A DNA stretch of 64,000 nt from Variovorax saccharolyticus. GTDB taxonomy: Bacteria; Pseudomonadota; Gammaproteobacteria; Burkholderiales; Burkholderiaceae_C. The DNA is taken from positions 62,001-126,000 of the forward strand of contig NZ_JASZYT010000006.1 in assembly GCF_030316765.1 (NCBI RefSeq), read 5' to 3'. The position numbers were made by a program, and so were the translations under genes. Positions 10,984 to 18,636 of this stretch are shown piece by piece. Within the stretch, counting starts at the first letter, position 1. Each line of letters opens with the position of its first letter. The notes beneath the pieces were generated by a model. The model ran no database searches. It was not told the DNA's origin and saw nothing but the letters and a program-made list of their open reading frames with translations.

Positions 10984-12034
10984 GGAAGAAGCTCCGGATC
11001 GCGCCGATCGCGCGGTCGATGCCGGCAGCGTCGACGTCCAGGTGGGTGGCGAAGCGCAGCCGGTAGAGGCCGGTGGCGAGCACGCCGTGTTCCTTCAGGT
11101 GGGCCAGCAGCTCGCCGGAGCGCGAGCGCGCCGCGCCCGTCAGGTCGACGAACAGCAGATTGGTCTGCGGCAGCTCGACCTGCAGGCCGTCGATGCCTTG
11201 CAGGCCTTGGGCCAGGCGCTGTGCCAGCGCATGGTCGTCGGCCAGGCGATCGACGTGGTGTTCGAGCGCATGGGAAGCGGCCGCGGCCAGCAGTCCGGCC
11301 TGGCGCATGCCGCCGCCCGCCATCTTGCGGATGCGGTGGGCGCGCGCAATGAACTCGCGCGAGCCGCACAGGGCCGAGCCGACCGGCGCGCCCAGGCCCT
11401 TGCTGAAGCAGACCGACACGCTGTCGAAGCAGCCGGCGATCCGCCGCGCCTCGTCGCGCACCGCCGTGCCGAGCGCGGCCGCCTGCGCGGTGGCGGCGTT
11501 GAAGAGCCGGGCGCCATCGAGGTGGCGCGCCAGCCCCTTGCCCTGCGCGAGTTGCGTGGCCTGCTCCACGTAGGCGAAAGGCAGCAGCTTGCCGCCCAGC
11601 GTGTTCTCGAGCGCCAGCAGCCGGGTGCGCGCAAAGTGGGCGTCGTCGGGCTTGATGGCGGCCTCGATCGCGTCCAGCGCCAGCGTGCCGTCGGGCTGGT
11701 TGTCGAGCGGCTGCGGCTGCACGCTGCCGAACACCGCCGCGCCGCCGCCTTCCCAGCGGTAGCAGTGCGCCTGCTGGCCGACGATGTACTCGTCGCCGCG
11801 CTGGCAGTGCGAGAGGATCGCGCACAGGTTGCTCTGCGTGCCGGTGGGCACGAACAGCGCCGCCTCGAAGCCCAGCAGCTCGGCGATCTGGCGCTGCAGC
11901 GCGTTGACGCTGGGGTCGTCGGCGAAGACGTCGTCGCCGAGCGGCGCCGCGAGCATGGCGGCGCGCATGGCGTCGGTCGGCTGGGTCACGGTGTCGCTGC
12001 GCAGGTCGACGACCTTGGACGAGGGATGGCTCAT
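10976..12034 (-). CDS. ltaE: low-specificity L-threonine aldolase
   Basis: PLP enzyme that splits threonine or allo-threonine to glycine and acetaldehyde. The ATG at 12034 gives 352 residues and was preferred to an in-frame GTG at 12043 because GGAG lies 8 bases before the ATG. The N-terminus VDLRSDTVTQPTDAMR, the LENTLGG segment and the PLP-lysine region SVCFSKGLGAPVGSALCG are typical of the family. It starts 5 bases after the trpG stop and overlaps the exporter gene. Its place between trpG and trpD is unusual. Confidence 0.92.
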   Translation of the reverse strand: MSHPSSKVVDLRSDTVTQPTDAMRAAMLAAPLGDDVFADDPSVNALQRQIAELLGFEAALFVPTGTQSNLCAILSHCQRGDEYIVGQQAHCYRWEGGGAAVFGSVQPQPLDNQPDGTLALDAIEAAIKPDDAHFARTRLLALENTLGGKLLPFAYVEQATQLAQGKGLARHLDGARLFNAATAQAAALGTAVRDEARRIAGCFDSVSVCFSKGLGAPVGSALCGSREFIARAHRIRKMAGGGMRQAGLLAAAASHALEHHVDRLADDHALAQRLAQGLQGIDGLQVELPQTNLLFVDLTGAARSRSGELLAHLKEHGVLATGLYRLRFATHLDVDAAGIDRAIGAIRSFFRA

Positions 12035-12039
12035 TGGCG

Positions 12040-12624
12040 TCACTCCAGGAAGTTCTTGAGCATCGCGTGGCCATGCTCGGTGAGGATCGATTCAGGGTGG
12101 AATTGCACGCCTTCGACGCGCACCGCATGGGCGAAGCCGGTGTGGCGCACGCCCATGATCTCGCCGTCGTCGGTCCAGGCGGTGAGCGCGAGCGTCTCGG
12201 GGCAGCTTTGGCGCTCGATCGCCAGCGAGTGATAGCGGTTGACGCTGAACTTCTCGGGCAGGCCGGCGAAGACGCCTTCACGGGTGGTCGTGATCTCGCT
12301 GGTCTTGCCGTGCATCAGCTGCTGGGCACGGATGATCTTGCCGCCGAAGGCAGCGCCGATCGCCTGGTGCCCGAGGCAGACGCCCAGAATCGGCAACTTG
12401 CCCGCGAAGGCCTGGATCGCCGCCACCGAGACGCCGGCCTCGGCCGGTGAGCACGGCCCCGGCGAGACCACCAGCCGGTCGACACCGCCGGCGATGCGCT
12501 CCTGCAGGCCCTCGAGCGTGATCTCGTCGTTGCGATGCACCTCGACCTCGGCGCCGAGCTCGCCGAAATACTGCACCAGGTTGTAGGTGAAGCTGTCGTA
12601 GTTGTCGATCATCAGGAGCTTCAT
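12040..12624 (-). CDS. trpG: anthranilate synthase glutamine amidotransferase subunit
   Basis: Supplies ammonia from glutamine to TrpE. The product has 194 residues. The class I amidotransferase triad is visible: Cys in GVCLGHQAIGAAFGG (about residue 83) and His/Glu in VQFHPESILTEHG. The ATG at 12624 was chosen; it overlaps the stop of the upstream GxxExxY gene in an ATGA. The same protein could also serve PabB, as in many bacteria with a single trpG. Confidence 0.97.
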   Translation of the reverse strand: MKLLMIDNYDSFTYNLVQYFGELGAEVEVHRNDEITLEGLQERIAGGVDRLVVSPGPCSPAEAGVSVAAIQAFAGKLPILGVCLGHQAIGAAFGGKIIRAQQLMHGKTSEITTTREGVFAGLPEKFSVNRYHSLAIERQSCPETLALTAWTDDGEIMGVRHTGFAHAVRVEGVQFHPESILTEHGHAMLKNFLE

Positions 12625-13010
12625 GGCTTGACTCCGATCCGGTGCACGCCCTTCACCACCGGGAACACGTTGAAGTTGATCAGGAGGCCCAGCCTGAGCC
12701 CCGACAGCCGCACGGCCGCCTGGGCCTGCGCGCGGTGCAGGTCGGTCAGCGCATCGACCGCCCTGAGCTCGACCACCACCGACTGCTCGACCACGAAGGC
12801 GGCGCGGCAGACTTCGCCCAGCGAACGGCCCTTGTAGCTGGCCGCCACGGGCACGTCGCGCTGGAAACCGATCTCGCGCTCGGCGAGTTCGATCTCGAGC
12901 GCGGCCGCGTAGACCGCTTCGGGCAGGCCGGTGCCCAGCACCCGCTGCACCTCGACCGCGGCGCCGATGATCTCGTGGGAGAAGTCGTTGTTGTTCTCGT
13001 CGCTCATCAT
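12621..13010 (-). CDS. GxxExxY protein embedded in the trp operon
   Basis: Small protein of the GxxExxY family, which has a PD-(D/E)XK nuclease-like fold but no established cellular role. The product has 129 residues. It shows HEIIGAAVEVQRVLGTGLPE followed by AVYAAALEIELAERE (the name-giving G-x-x-E-x-x-Y), a central YKGRSLGEVCRAAFVVEQSVVVE core and a C-terminal LINFNVFPVVKGVHRI. ATG 13010 overlaps the trpE stop by 4 bases and its stop overlaps the trpG start by 4 bases, so it sits in the trp operon as a translationally coupled gene. A second ATG at 13007 is equally possible. Confidence 0.85.
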   Translation of the reverse strand: MMSDENNNDFSHEIIGAAVEVQRVLGTGLPEAVYAAALEIELAEREIGFQRDVPVAASYKGRSLGEVCRAAFVVEQSVVVELRAVDALTDLHRAQAQAAVRLSGLRLGLLINFNVFPVVKGVHRIGVKP

Positions 13011-14509
13011 TCCAACCCTTCTTCGACCAACTCGGCAGCGCGCAGCAGCGCCCGCGCCTTGGCCTCGGTCTCTTTCCATTCGAGTTCGGGCACCGAGTCG
13101 GCCACCACGCCGGCCGCGGCCTGCACGTGCAGCATCTGGTCCTTGACGATGCCGGTGCGGATCGCGATCGCGACGTCCATGTCGCCGGCATAGCTGATGT
13201 AGCCGCAGGCGCCGCCGTAGAGGCCGCGCTTGGTCGGCTCGAGCTGGTCGATCAGCTCCATCGCATGCACCTTGGGCGCGCCCGTGAGGGTGCCGGCCGG
13301 GAAGGTGGCCTTGAGCACGTCGATCGCGGTCATGCCGTCCTTGAGCGTGCCTTCGACGTTGCTGACGATGTGCATCACGTGGCTGTAGCGCTCGACCGCG
13401 AAGGCCTCGGTCACCTTCACCGTGCCGGTCTTGGCGATGCGGCCGATGTCGTTGCGCGCCAGGTCGATCAGCATCACGTGCTCGGCACGCTCCTTGGGGT
13501 CGTTGATCAACTCGACCTCGGCCGCGCGGTCGAGCTCGGGCGAGGCGCCGCGCGGCCGGGTGCCGGCCAGCGGGCGGATCGTGATCTTCTGCTCGCCCTC
13601 GCCGGTGTGCTCCTGCCGCACCAGGATCTCGGGCGAGGCGCCCACCACGTGGAAGTCGCCCAGGTGGTAGTAGTACATGTAGGGCGACGGGTTGAGCGAA
13701 CGCAGCGCCCGGTACAGCGACAGCGGCGACTCGGTGTAGCGCTTGCTGATGCGCTGGCCGACCTGCACCTGCATGAAGTCGCCGGCCGCGATCAGCTCCT
13801 TGGCGCGCTCGACCGCCGCCAGGTAGTCGGCCTTGGCAAAGCTGCGCTGCGCCGGGTGCGCCTGGCTGGCCTTCACCTGCGGCGCGCTGACCGAGTACTT
13901 GAGCTGGTCGCGCAGTTCGCGCAGCCGGCGCTTGGCATTGGCATAGGCCTCGGGCTGCGCCGGGTCGGCATAGACGATCAGGTAGAGCTTGCCCGAGAGG
14001 TTGTCGATCACCGCCAGCTCCTCGCACTGCAGCAGCAGGATGTCGGGGCAGCCCAGGGTGTCGGGGGGGCAGCTCTTCTCGAGCTTCTTCTCGATATGGC
14101 GCACGGTGTCGTAGCCGAAGTAGCCGGCCAGGCCGCCGCAGAAGCGCGGCAGGCCCGGACGCAGCGCCACCTTGAAGCGCTGTTGGTAGGCCGCAACGAA
14201 ATCGAGCGGGTTGCCATGGGCTTTTTCCACGACTTTGCCGTCCGTTACAACCTCGGTCAGGGCGTCGGCGCCGAAGCCGCTGGCCCGCAGCAGCGTGCGC
14301 GCCGGCAGGCCGATGAAGCTGTAGCGGCCGAAGCGCTCGCCGCCCACCACCGATTCGAGCAGGAAGCTGTGCTTGCCGCTGTCCTTGGTGTAGGCCAGCT
14401 TGAGATAGAGGGAAAGAGGCGTTTCGAGGTCGGCAAAGGCCTCGACCATCAGCGGGATGCGGTTGTAGCCCTGCGCGCTGAGGCTCTTGAATTCGAGTTC
14501 GGTGATCAC
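13007..14509 (-). CDS. trpE: anthranilate synthase component I
   Basis: Converts chorismate and ammonia to anthranilate, the committed step to tryptophan. The GTG at 14509 was chosen because GGAG lies 9 bases before it and it yields MITELEFKSLSAQGYNRIPL, the usual start; the frame is open further upstream. The product has 500 residues. Chorismate-site motifs DLARNDIGRI, FPAGTLTGAPKVHAMELI and GGACGYISYAGDMD are present, as is an N-terminal inhibitor-binding region with LLESVVGGERFGRYSF. It is the first structural gene of the operon. Confidence 0.97.
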   Translation of the reverse strand: MITELEFKSLSAQGYNRIPLMVEAFADLETPLSLYLKLAYTKDSGKHSFLLESVVGGERFGRYSFIGLPARTLLRASGFGADALTEVVTDGKVVEKAHGNPLDFVAAYQQRFKVALRPGLPRFCGGLAGYFGYDTVRHIEKKLEKSCPPDTLGCPDILLLQCEELAVIDNLSGKLYLIVYADPAQPEAYANAKRRLRELRDQLKYSVSAPQVKASQAHPAQRSFAKADYLAAVERAKELIAAGDFMQVQVGQRISKRYTESPLSLYRALRSLNPSPYMYYYHLGDFHVVGASPEILVRQEHTGEGEQKITIRPLAGTRPRGASPELDRAAEVELINDPKERAEHVMLIDLARNDIGRIAKTGTVKVTEAFAVERYSHVMHIVSNVEGTLKDGMTAIDVLKATFPAGTLTGAPKVHAMELIDQLEPTKRGLYGGACGYISYAGDMDVAIAIRTGIVKDQMLHVQAAAGVVADSVPELEWKETEAKARALLRAAELVEEGLE

Positions 14510-14600
14510 GGGTGGGGTCTCCGTCGGCCAGCGGACGCTTCGATGGTCGCTGGCGGGGTCATTCTGGTTGGCCGGTTCAGGTGAACTGAAGGCCGCGGGC

Positions 14601-14618
14601 GCACGGCGTGCGCCGTGC
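14601..14618 (-). promoter_or_regulatory. trpL: trp leader hairpin with a duplicated arm
   Basis: A perfect hairpin (GCACGGCG with CGCCGTGC, 2-base loop) begins 3 bases after the leader-peptide stop. Its core GGCGTGCGCC (plus 14605-14614) is repeated exactly at 14640-14649, inside the leader peptide just at the second Trp codon, so the two copies could pair alternatively. A further hairpin (14528-14553) lies next to the trpE ribosome-binding site. No U run follows, so a classical terminator is not seen. Confidence 0.5.
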
Positions 14619-14620
14619 AA

Positions 14621-14704
14621 TCAAACAGGCAACGACGATGGCGTGCGCCAAGGCCAGGCTCCCCGGCTGCCTTGACCTGTCTGAGTGACGTGATGAATGA
14701 ACAT
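14621..14704 (-). CDS. trpL: trp leader peptide
   Basis: Short open frame of 27 codons upstream of trpE, ending in AWPWRTPSSLPV; Trp codons are numbers 17 and 19. It has no ribosome-binding site. The predicted promoter puts the transcript start about 4 bases before the ATG, which would make it nearly leaderless. Closely placed Trp codons followed at once by alternative hairpins are the layout of ribosome-mediated trp attenuation. Inferred from layout; not a recognised sequence family. Confidence 0.6.
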   Translation of the reverse strand: MFIHHVTQTGQGSRGAWPWRTPSSLPV

Positions 14705-14714
14705 GTGAATCGGG

Positions 14715-14743
14715 AGTTTAGCCCAGGGACAAGCCACATACAA
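14715..14743 (-). promoter_or_regulatory. predicted trp operon promoter
   Basis: On the minus strand TTGTAT (plus 14738-14743) and TAAACT (plus 14715-14720) are spaced by 17 bases, a good sigma-70 match. The start would fall near 14708, just before the leader peptide. The region also separates the trp operon from the divergent chalcone-isomerase-fold gene. Confidence 0.55.
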
Positions 14744-14794
14744 AAAGATACATTGCGGTTCTTTAAAAAATTCCTGCGGCCTACGGAGACCCTG

Positions 14795-15388
14795 ATGCCC
14801 TTCTTCCACCTGCGGCGCCTGCTCGCGCTGTCCACCCTTGCGCTCGCGTCCTTCGCGGCATCGGCCGCCCAGGTCGACGTGGCGGGGGTCAAGCTCGACG
14901 ACACCCTCGACCTGCGCGGCAGCAAGCTGCTGCTGAACGGCGCCGGCGTGCGCTACAAGGCGGTGTTCAAGGTCTACACCGCGGGGCTCTACCTGAGCAA
15001 GAAGGCCGACACGGTCGAGGACGTGCTGGCCGCGCCAGGGCCCAAGCGAGTGACCATCACGATGCTGCGCGACATCGATGCCAACGAGCTCGGCAAGCTG
15101 TTCACGCGCGGCGTCGAGGACAACTCGCCCAAGAGCGAGATGTCGCAGCTGATCCCCGGCCTGCTGCGCATGGGCCAGATGTTCGCGGACCAGAAGATGC
15201 TGAAGGCCGGCGACGGCTTCACGGTCGACTGGATCCCGGGCAGCGGCAGCCTGGTCACGGTGCGCGGCGTGCCGCAGGGCGAGCCGATCAAGGAGCAGGC
15301 CTTCTTCAATGCGCTGCTGCGGATCTGGATCGGGCCGACGCCCGCCGACTACAAGCTCAAGGACGCGCTGCTGGGCAAATCATCCTGA
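14795..15388 (+). CDS. secreted chalcone-isomerase-fold protein
   Basis: Bacterial chalcone-isomerase-like protein of unknown substrate. The ATG at 14795 has GGAGA upstream and gives 197 residues; a signal peptide covers about residues 1-25 (LLALSTLALASFAASAA). The mature part contains LLLNGAGVRYKAVFKVYTAG, LYLSKKADTVEDVL and FFNALLRIWIG, typical of the family. Bacterial members usually lack plant catalytic residues. It is divergent from the trp operon and its 3' end overlaps gph by 40 bases tail to tail. Confidence 0.85.
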   Translation: MPFFHLRRLLALSTLALASFAASAAQVDVAGVKLDDTLDLRGSKLLLNGAGVRYKAVFKVYTAGLYLSKKADTVEDVLAAPGPKRVTITMLRDIDANELGKLFTRGVEDNSPKSEMSQLIPGLLRMGQMFADQKMLKAGDGFTVDWIPGSGSLVTVRGVPQGEPIKEQAFFNALLRIWIGPTPADYKLKDALLGKSS

Positions 15389-16080
15389 GCGCCCAGTTCG
15401 AGCAGCGAGTCGACGAAGCCGTCGGCGTCGACGCCGCGCACCGGCTCGCCGTGGTTGTAGCCGTAGCTGACGAGGACCACGGGACAGCCGGCGGCGCGCG
15501 CCGCCTTGGCGTCGTTGCTCGAATCACCCACCATGAGGGTGCGCGCCGGCACTGTGCCTAGCGCCTCGCAGGTCTTCAGCAGCGGCAGCGGATCGGGCTT
15601 CTTGCGCTCGAAGGCATCGCCGCCGAAGACCTGCTCGAAGTAGGCGTCAAGGCCCTTGGTGGCCAGCAGCGGCAGGGCGAAGGCGGTCGGCTTGTTGGTC
15701 AGGCAGGCCAGGCGCAGGCCTCGTTTCTGCAAGGCGGCCAGCCCTTTGGCGACGCCTTCGTAGACCTCGGAATGCTGGCCGTTGATCGCCAGGTAGTGGT
15801 GCTGATAACGCGCCCAGGCGCGCTCGTAGAGCGCATCCTCGGCGCCGACATGGCGCAGCACCGACTGGATCAGATGCTCCGAACCCTTGCCGACCATGGT
15901 CTCGACGCGGGCCGCATCGACCGCCGGCAGCGCCAGGTCGTCCAGCATGAGGTTCAGGGCGACGACGAAGTCGCCAAGCGTGTCGACCATGGTGCCGTCG
16001 AGGTCGACGATCGCGGCGTCGAAGTGGGAAAGGTCGATGCTTTGGGAGTTCACGCGACGGATGATAGGTGGAGCGACCAT
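15349..16080 (-). CDS. gph: phosphoglycolate phosphatase
   Basis: HAD-family phosphatase that removes 2-phosphoglycolate. The product has 243 residues. Motif I is DLDGTMVDT, motif II is CLTNKP, the Lys region is ERKKPDPLPLL and motif IV is MVGDSSNDAKAARAAGC. It is followed in direction by the trp region, a common neighbourhood in Burkholderiales (rpe-gph-trpE), though here the chalcone-isomerase gene intervenes and rpe is 46 kb away. The start could also be a GTG 27 bases further in; neither has a clear ribosome-binding site. Confidence 0.92.
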   Translation of the reverse strand: MVAPPIIRRVNSQSIDLSHFDAAIVDLDGTMVDTLGDFVVALNLMLDDLALPAVDAARVETMVGKGSEHLIQSVLRHVGAEDALYERAWARYQHHYLAINGQHSEVYEGVAKGLAALQKRGLRLACLTNKPTAFALPLLATKGLDAYFEQVFGGDAFERKKPDPLPLLKTCEALGTVPARTLMVGDSSNDAKAARAAGCPVVLVSYGYNHGEPVRGVDADGFVDSLLELGAQDDLPSSASLSL

Positions 16081-16139
16081 GATGTCTGGAGCAGTTCAAT
16101 CCCCGGCAGGCGCTTGAAGCAGCTCTCGCGCGCGTTGGG

Positions 16140-16372
16140 CCACCAGGCAGGACGGTCGCGGACATCGAGAAGATCACCATCCGCACGCACGAGGCCTGCA
16201 TCCGCATCATCGACAAGCAGGGCCCGCTGAACAACGAGGCAGACCGCGACCACTGCATCCAGTACACCGCCGCATCGACGAGGACCCGGCGCTGGTGGCG
16301 AGCTTCGCGGAACGCCAGCGGCTGGTCGGCAAGCCGGTGCTGGACGCGCTGGAAGAGAAGTACGCGGTCTAG
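16140..16372 (+). pseudogene. remnant of 2-methylcitrate dehydratase (prpD) joined to an unidentified fragment
   Basis: In frame from 16152 the plus strand reads TVADIEKITIRTHEACIRII followed by DKQGPLNNEADRDHCIQY. This matches an internal stretch of 2-methylcitrate dehydratase PrpD very closely. The match stops at about 16265. In another frame (16271-16372) a short tail reads DPALVASFAERQRLVGKPVL and ends with a stop; I do not recognise it. No start codon, N-terminal part or C-terminal part of PrpD is present. This looks like a deletion scar with the ends of two genes fused. Confidence 0.65.
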
Positions 16373-17055
16373 GCTTCGGTCACGGTCTGGGCCGCGACCA
16401 CCGCCTCGGTGCGGTTGCGCACGTTGAGCGCGCGAAAGATCGCCGCCAAGTGGATCTTGACCGTGCCTTCGCTGATGCCGAGCGCACGCCCGATCAGCTT
16501 GTTGGGCTTGCCTTGCGACAACAGCTGCAGCACTTCGACCTGGCGCTCGGTCAGCACGTTGCGCAGGTGCTCCAGGGTCTGGGCCGCCGCCGCGGACGAG
16601 CCGCGCGGCAGGGCCTCGCCGGCCGGGCCCGCGCCGGCGATCCCGGCGACCACGCCGGGCGGCAGCGAGGACAGCATCATCGGCGGCACGTAGACGCCGC
16701 CGGCCAGCACCAGGCGCACCGCCGAGAGCATGACTTCCGGCGAGTAGGCCTTGGGAATGAAGCCCAGCACGCCGCGCTCGAGTGCGCTGCGCATCACGGC
16801 GGGGTCTTCGTAGCCCGAGAGCACGATGACCGGCACCACGGGATGGCGGCGCCGGATCTCGTCGATGTGGGCCTGGCCCTCGGCACCGGGCATGTTCAAG
16901 TCGATCACGGCCAGGTCGAGGTCATCGGAGGCCCCGGCGAGCAACTCGTCGACGCTCATGGCCAGGACGAAGTCGATGCCGGCCTCGAGTTCCGACAACT
17001 TGGCCTTGACCGCCTCGATGACGAGCCGGTGGTCGTCGGCGATCAGGATTTTCAT
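16369..17055 (-). CDS. NarL/FixJ-type response regulator
   Basis: Two-component transcription regulator of 228 residues. The receiver domain (about 1-120) starts KILIADDH with the phospho-acceptor Asp in DLAVIDLNMPG. A Gly/Ala-rich linker leads to a C-terminal LuxR-type helix-turn-helix (LTERQVEVLQLLSQGKPNKL, then GISEGTVKIHLAAIFRALNV). No kinase is adjacent. The hybrid kinases at 24618 and 27761 are the nearest candidates of a type often paired with such regulators; this pairing is inferred. Confidence 0.9.
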   Translation of the reverse strand: MKILIADDHRLVIEAVKAKLSELEAGIDFVLAMSVDELLAGASDDLDLAVIDLNMPGAEGQAHIDEIRRRHPVVPVIVLSGYEDPAVMRSALERGVLGFIPKAYSPEVMLSAVRLVLAGGVYVPPMMLSSLPPGVVAGIAGAGPAGEALPRGSSAAAAQTLEHLRNVLTERQVEVLQLLSQGKPNKLIGRALGISEGTVKIHLAAIFRALNVRNRTEAVVAAQTVTEA

Positions 17056-17294
17056 GGGTTTTCCCAGCGTGATGGGTGAGTGGAGGCAGGCCGACGATAA
17101 CGGTGAAAGAGACGCACATCAAGGCGCAATTTGCTCCCCGAACGACATAGCTCCCAAGCGATATGGCGCCGCCATGCGGCAATGAAAGAATGTTTCATAT
17201 CCAAAAACGACCGGGGACATGGGCATGTGCCATCGAGGCGGGTGCGACCGCAGAGCTCCTCCGATCACCCTCGACGCCTAGCCGCGGGCGCTGA

Positions 17295-18623
17295 ATGGCT
17301 CGCCTGCTCGACTGCTTTTCCAGCCTCGTCACCTTCGGACTGGCGCTGGATGCATCGATCGCGGCGGGCCGGGCCGAGCCCGACTGCGAGACCGCCCGCC
17401 GCGAGGCGCTCGACCTGCTGGCGCAAGCCCGGGAGGCCGCCCGGGCGCTCGGGCAGCCGGCCCCGGCGATCGAATCGGCCCGCTTCGCGATGGTCGCCTG
17501 GATCGACGAGATCCTGGCGCGGCATCCCGATTGCAAGGCCCGCGAGGGAACGCCGCTGCAGCAGCAGTTGTTCAATTCCAACAACGCGCACACCGAGTTC
17601 TTCCATCACCTGTCGGCGCTGGCGGCCGGCGACGACGAGGTCCGCGAGGTCTACTGGCATGCGCTGGCGCTGGGGTTCAAGGGCCAGTACTACTTCGAGC
17701 ACGGCGATGGCGGCGAGCTCGGCAAGCTCAAGTCCCTGCATGGCGAGCAGCTCGCGCTGCGGCCGGCCCGGCTCGACGGCCTGGCGCCGGAACGCATCAC
17801 GCCGCAGCCCTACGGCGTGCCCGATCCGCCCGGCCCGCGCGACCCGCAGTGGCGAGAACGCGCCTTCCTGCGCGCCGGCGCTGCGCTGGCCTTGCTGCTG
17901 CCGCTCGCCTACCTGCTCTGGTTCGTGCTGGCCAGCCCGCAGGAGACGACGCCGACCCTGGCCCAGCGCGTCGACCGGCAGCTCCAGACCTATGCCTGTG
18001 CCGACCTCGTCGCCACGGTGGCGCCGGACGGCTCGACCCGGATCCAGGGCTTCGTCTCGCAACCCGAGGAGATGGCCCAGGTGCAGCGCGACCTGCTGGC
18101 CCTGCCGGGCGTGAGCGCCGCCGAGGTCGACCTCCAGCTTCGGATCTGGCCGCATTGCGAGGTGCTGGCGCTGCTGAAGCCCTACCAGGCGCGCAACCGC
18201 GACAAGGCCCTGGGCCTGTCCATCGCCACCCCCACGGCGCCGAACGGCCGCCTGCGGGAAGGCGACCCGGTGCTGATCGAGGTCGTGAACGCGCAGCGAG
18301 AGGGCTACCTGTGGGTCGACTACTACACGGCCGACGGCGCCGTGATGCACCTCAACGCCGGGCCGGTGCAGTTGCGGCTGCGCGCCGGCGAGGCCATCCA
18401 GCTCGGCCGCGCCATCCCGTCGAGCTGGCTGGTCGCCCCGCCCTTCGGCACCGTGCTGGTGACTGCGCTGTCCTCGCCCATGCCCTTCGCCGAGGCGGCC
18501 GACCGGCCGCCTTTCGAACTGGCATCGGCCTATCTCCAGCGCCTGCGCGAATCGTTGGCCGAAGGCGAGTTCGGCGCCCGGGTGATCGCCGAGGTCGTCT
18601 TCCTTCAAACCGTGCCGCGCTGA
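17295..18623 (+). CDS. TssL/DotU-like membrane protein with a DUF4384-like C-terminus
   Basis: The N-terminal 185 residues match DotU/TssL, the inner-membrane component of type VI secretion (and IcmH of type IVB). The conserved block FAMVAWIDEILARHPDCKAR and QQQLFNSNNAHTEFF is present. One membrane helix follows (about 191-214). The periplasmic part has a BON-like section (221-295) and a DUF4384-like section (LREGDPVLIEVVNAQREGYL, about 320-440) instead of an OmpA/peptidoglycan-binding domain. It is 13 bases upstream of a short TssM-like gene. No other type VI gene is in the window. Product 442 residues. Confidence 0.82.
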   Translation: MARLLDCFSSLVTFGLALDASIAAGRAEPDCETARREALDLLAQAREAARALGQPAPAIESARFAMVAWIDEILARHPDCKAREGTPLQQQLFNSNNAHTEFFHHLSALAAGDDEVREVYWHALALGFKGQYYFEHGDGGELGKLKSLHGEQLALRPARLDGLAPERITPQPYGVPDPPGPRDPQWRERAFLRAGAALALLLPLAYLLWFVLASPQETTPTLAQRVDRQLQTYACADLVATVAPDGSTRIQGFVSQPEEMAQVQRDLLALPGVSAAEVDLQLRIWPHCEVLALLKPYQARNRDKALGLSIATPTAPNGRLREGDPVLIEVVNAQREGYLWVDYYTADGAVMHLNAGPVQLRLRAGEAIQLGRAIPSSWLVAPPFGTVLVTALSSPMPFAEAADRPPFELASAYLQRLRESLAEGEFGARVIAEVVFLQTVPR

Positions 18624-18636
18624 ACGCGCTTGCCCG

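Noticed and set aside
14672..14700. Possible promoter for the chalcone-isomerase-fold gene starting at TTGACC
   Set aside because: No acceptable -10 at 16-18 bases spacing.
17182..17198. Small inverted repeat ATGAAA-5-TTTCAT upstream of the TssL-like gene
   Set aside because: Only six bases per arm and no repeated copy; could be chance, so not called as an operator.
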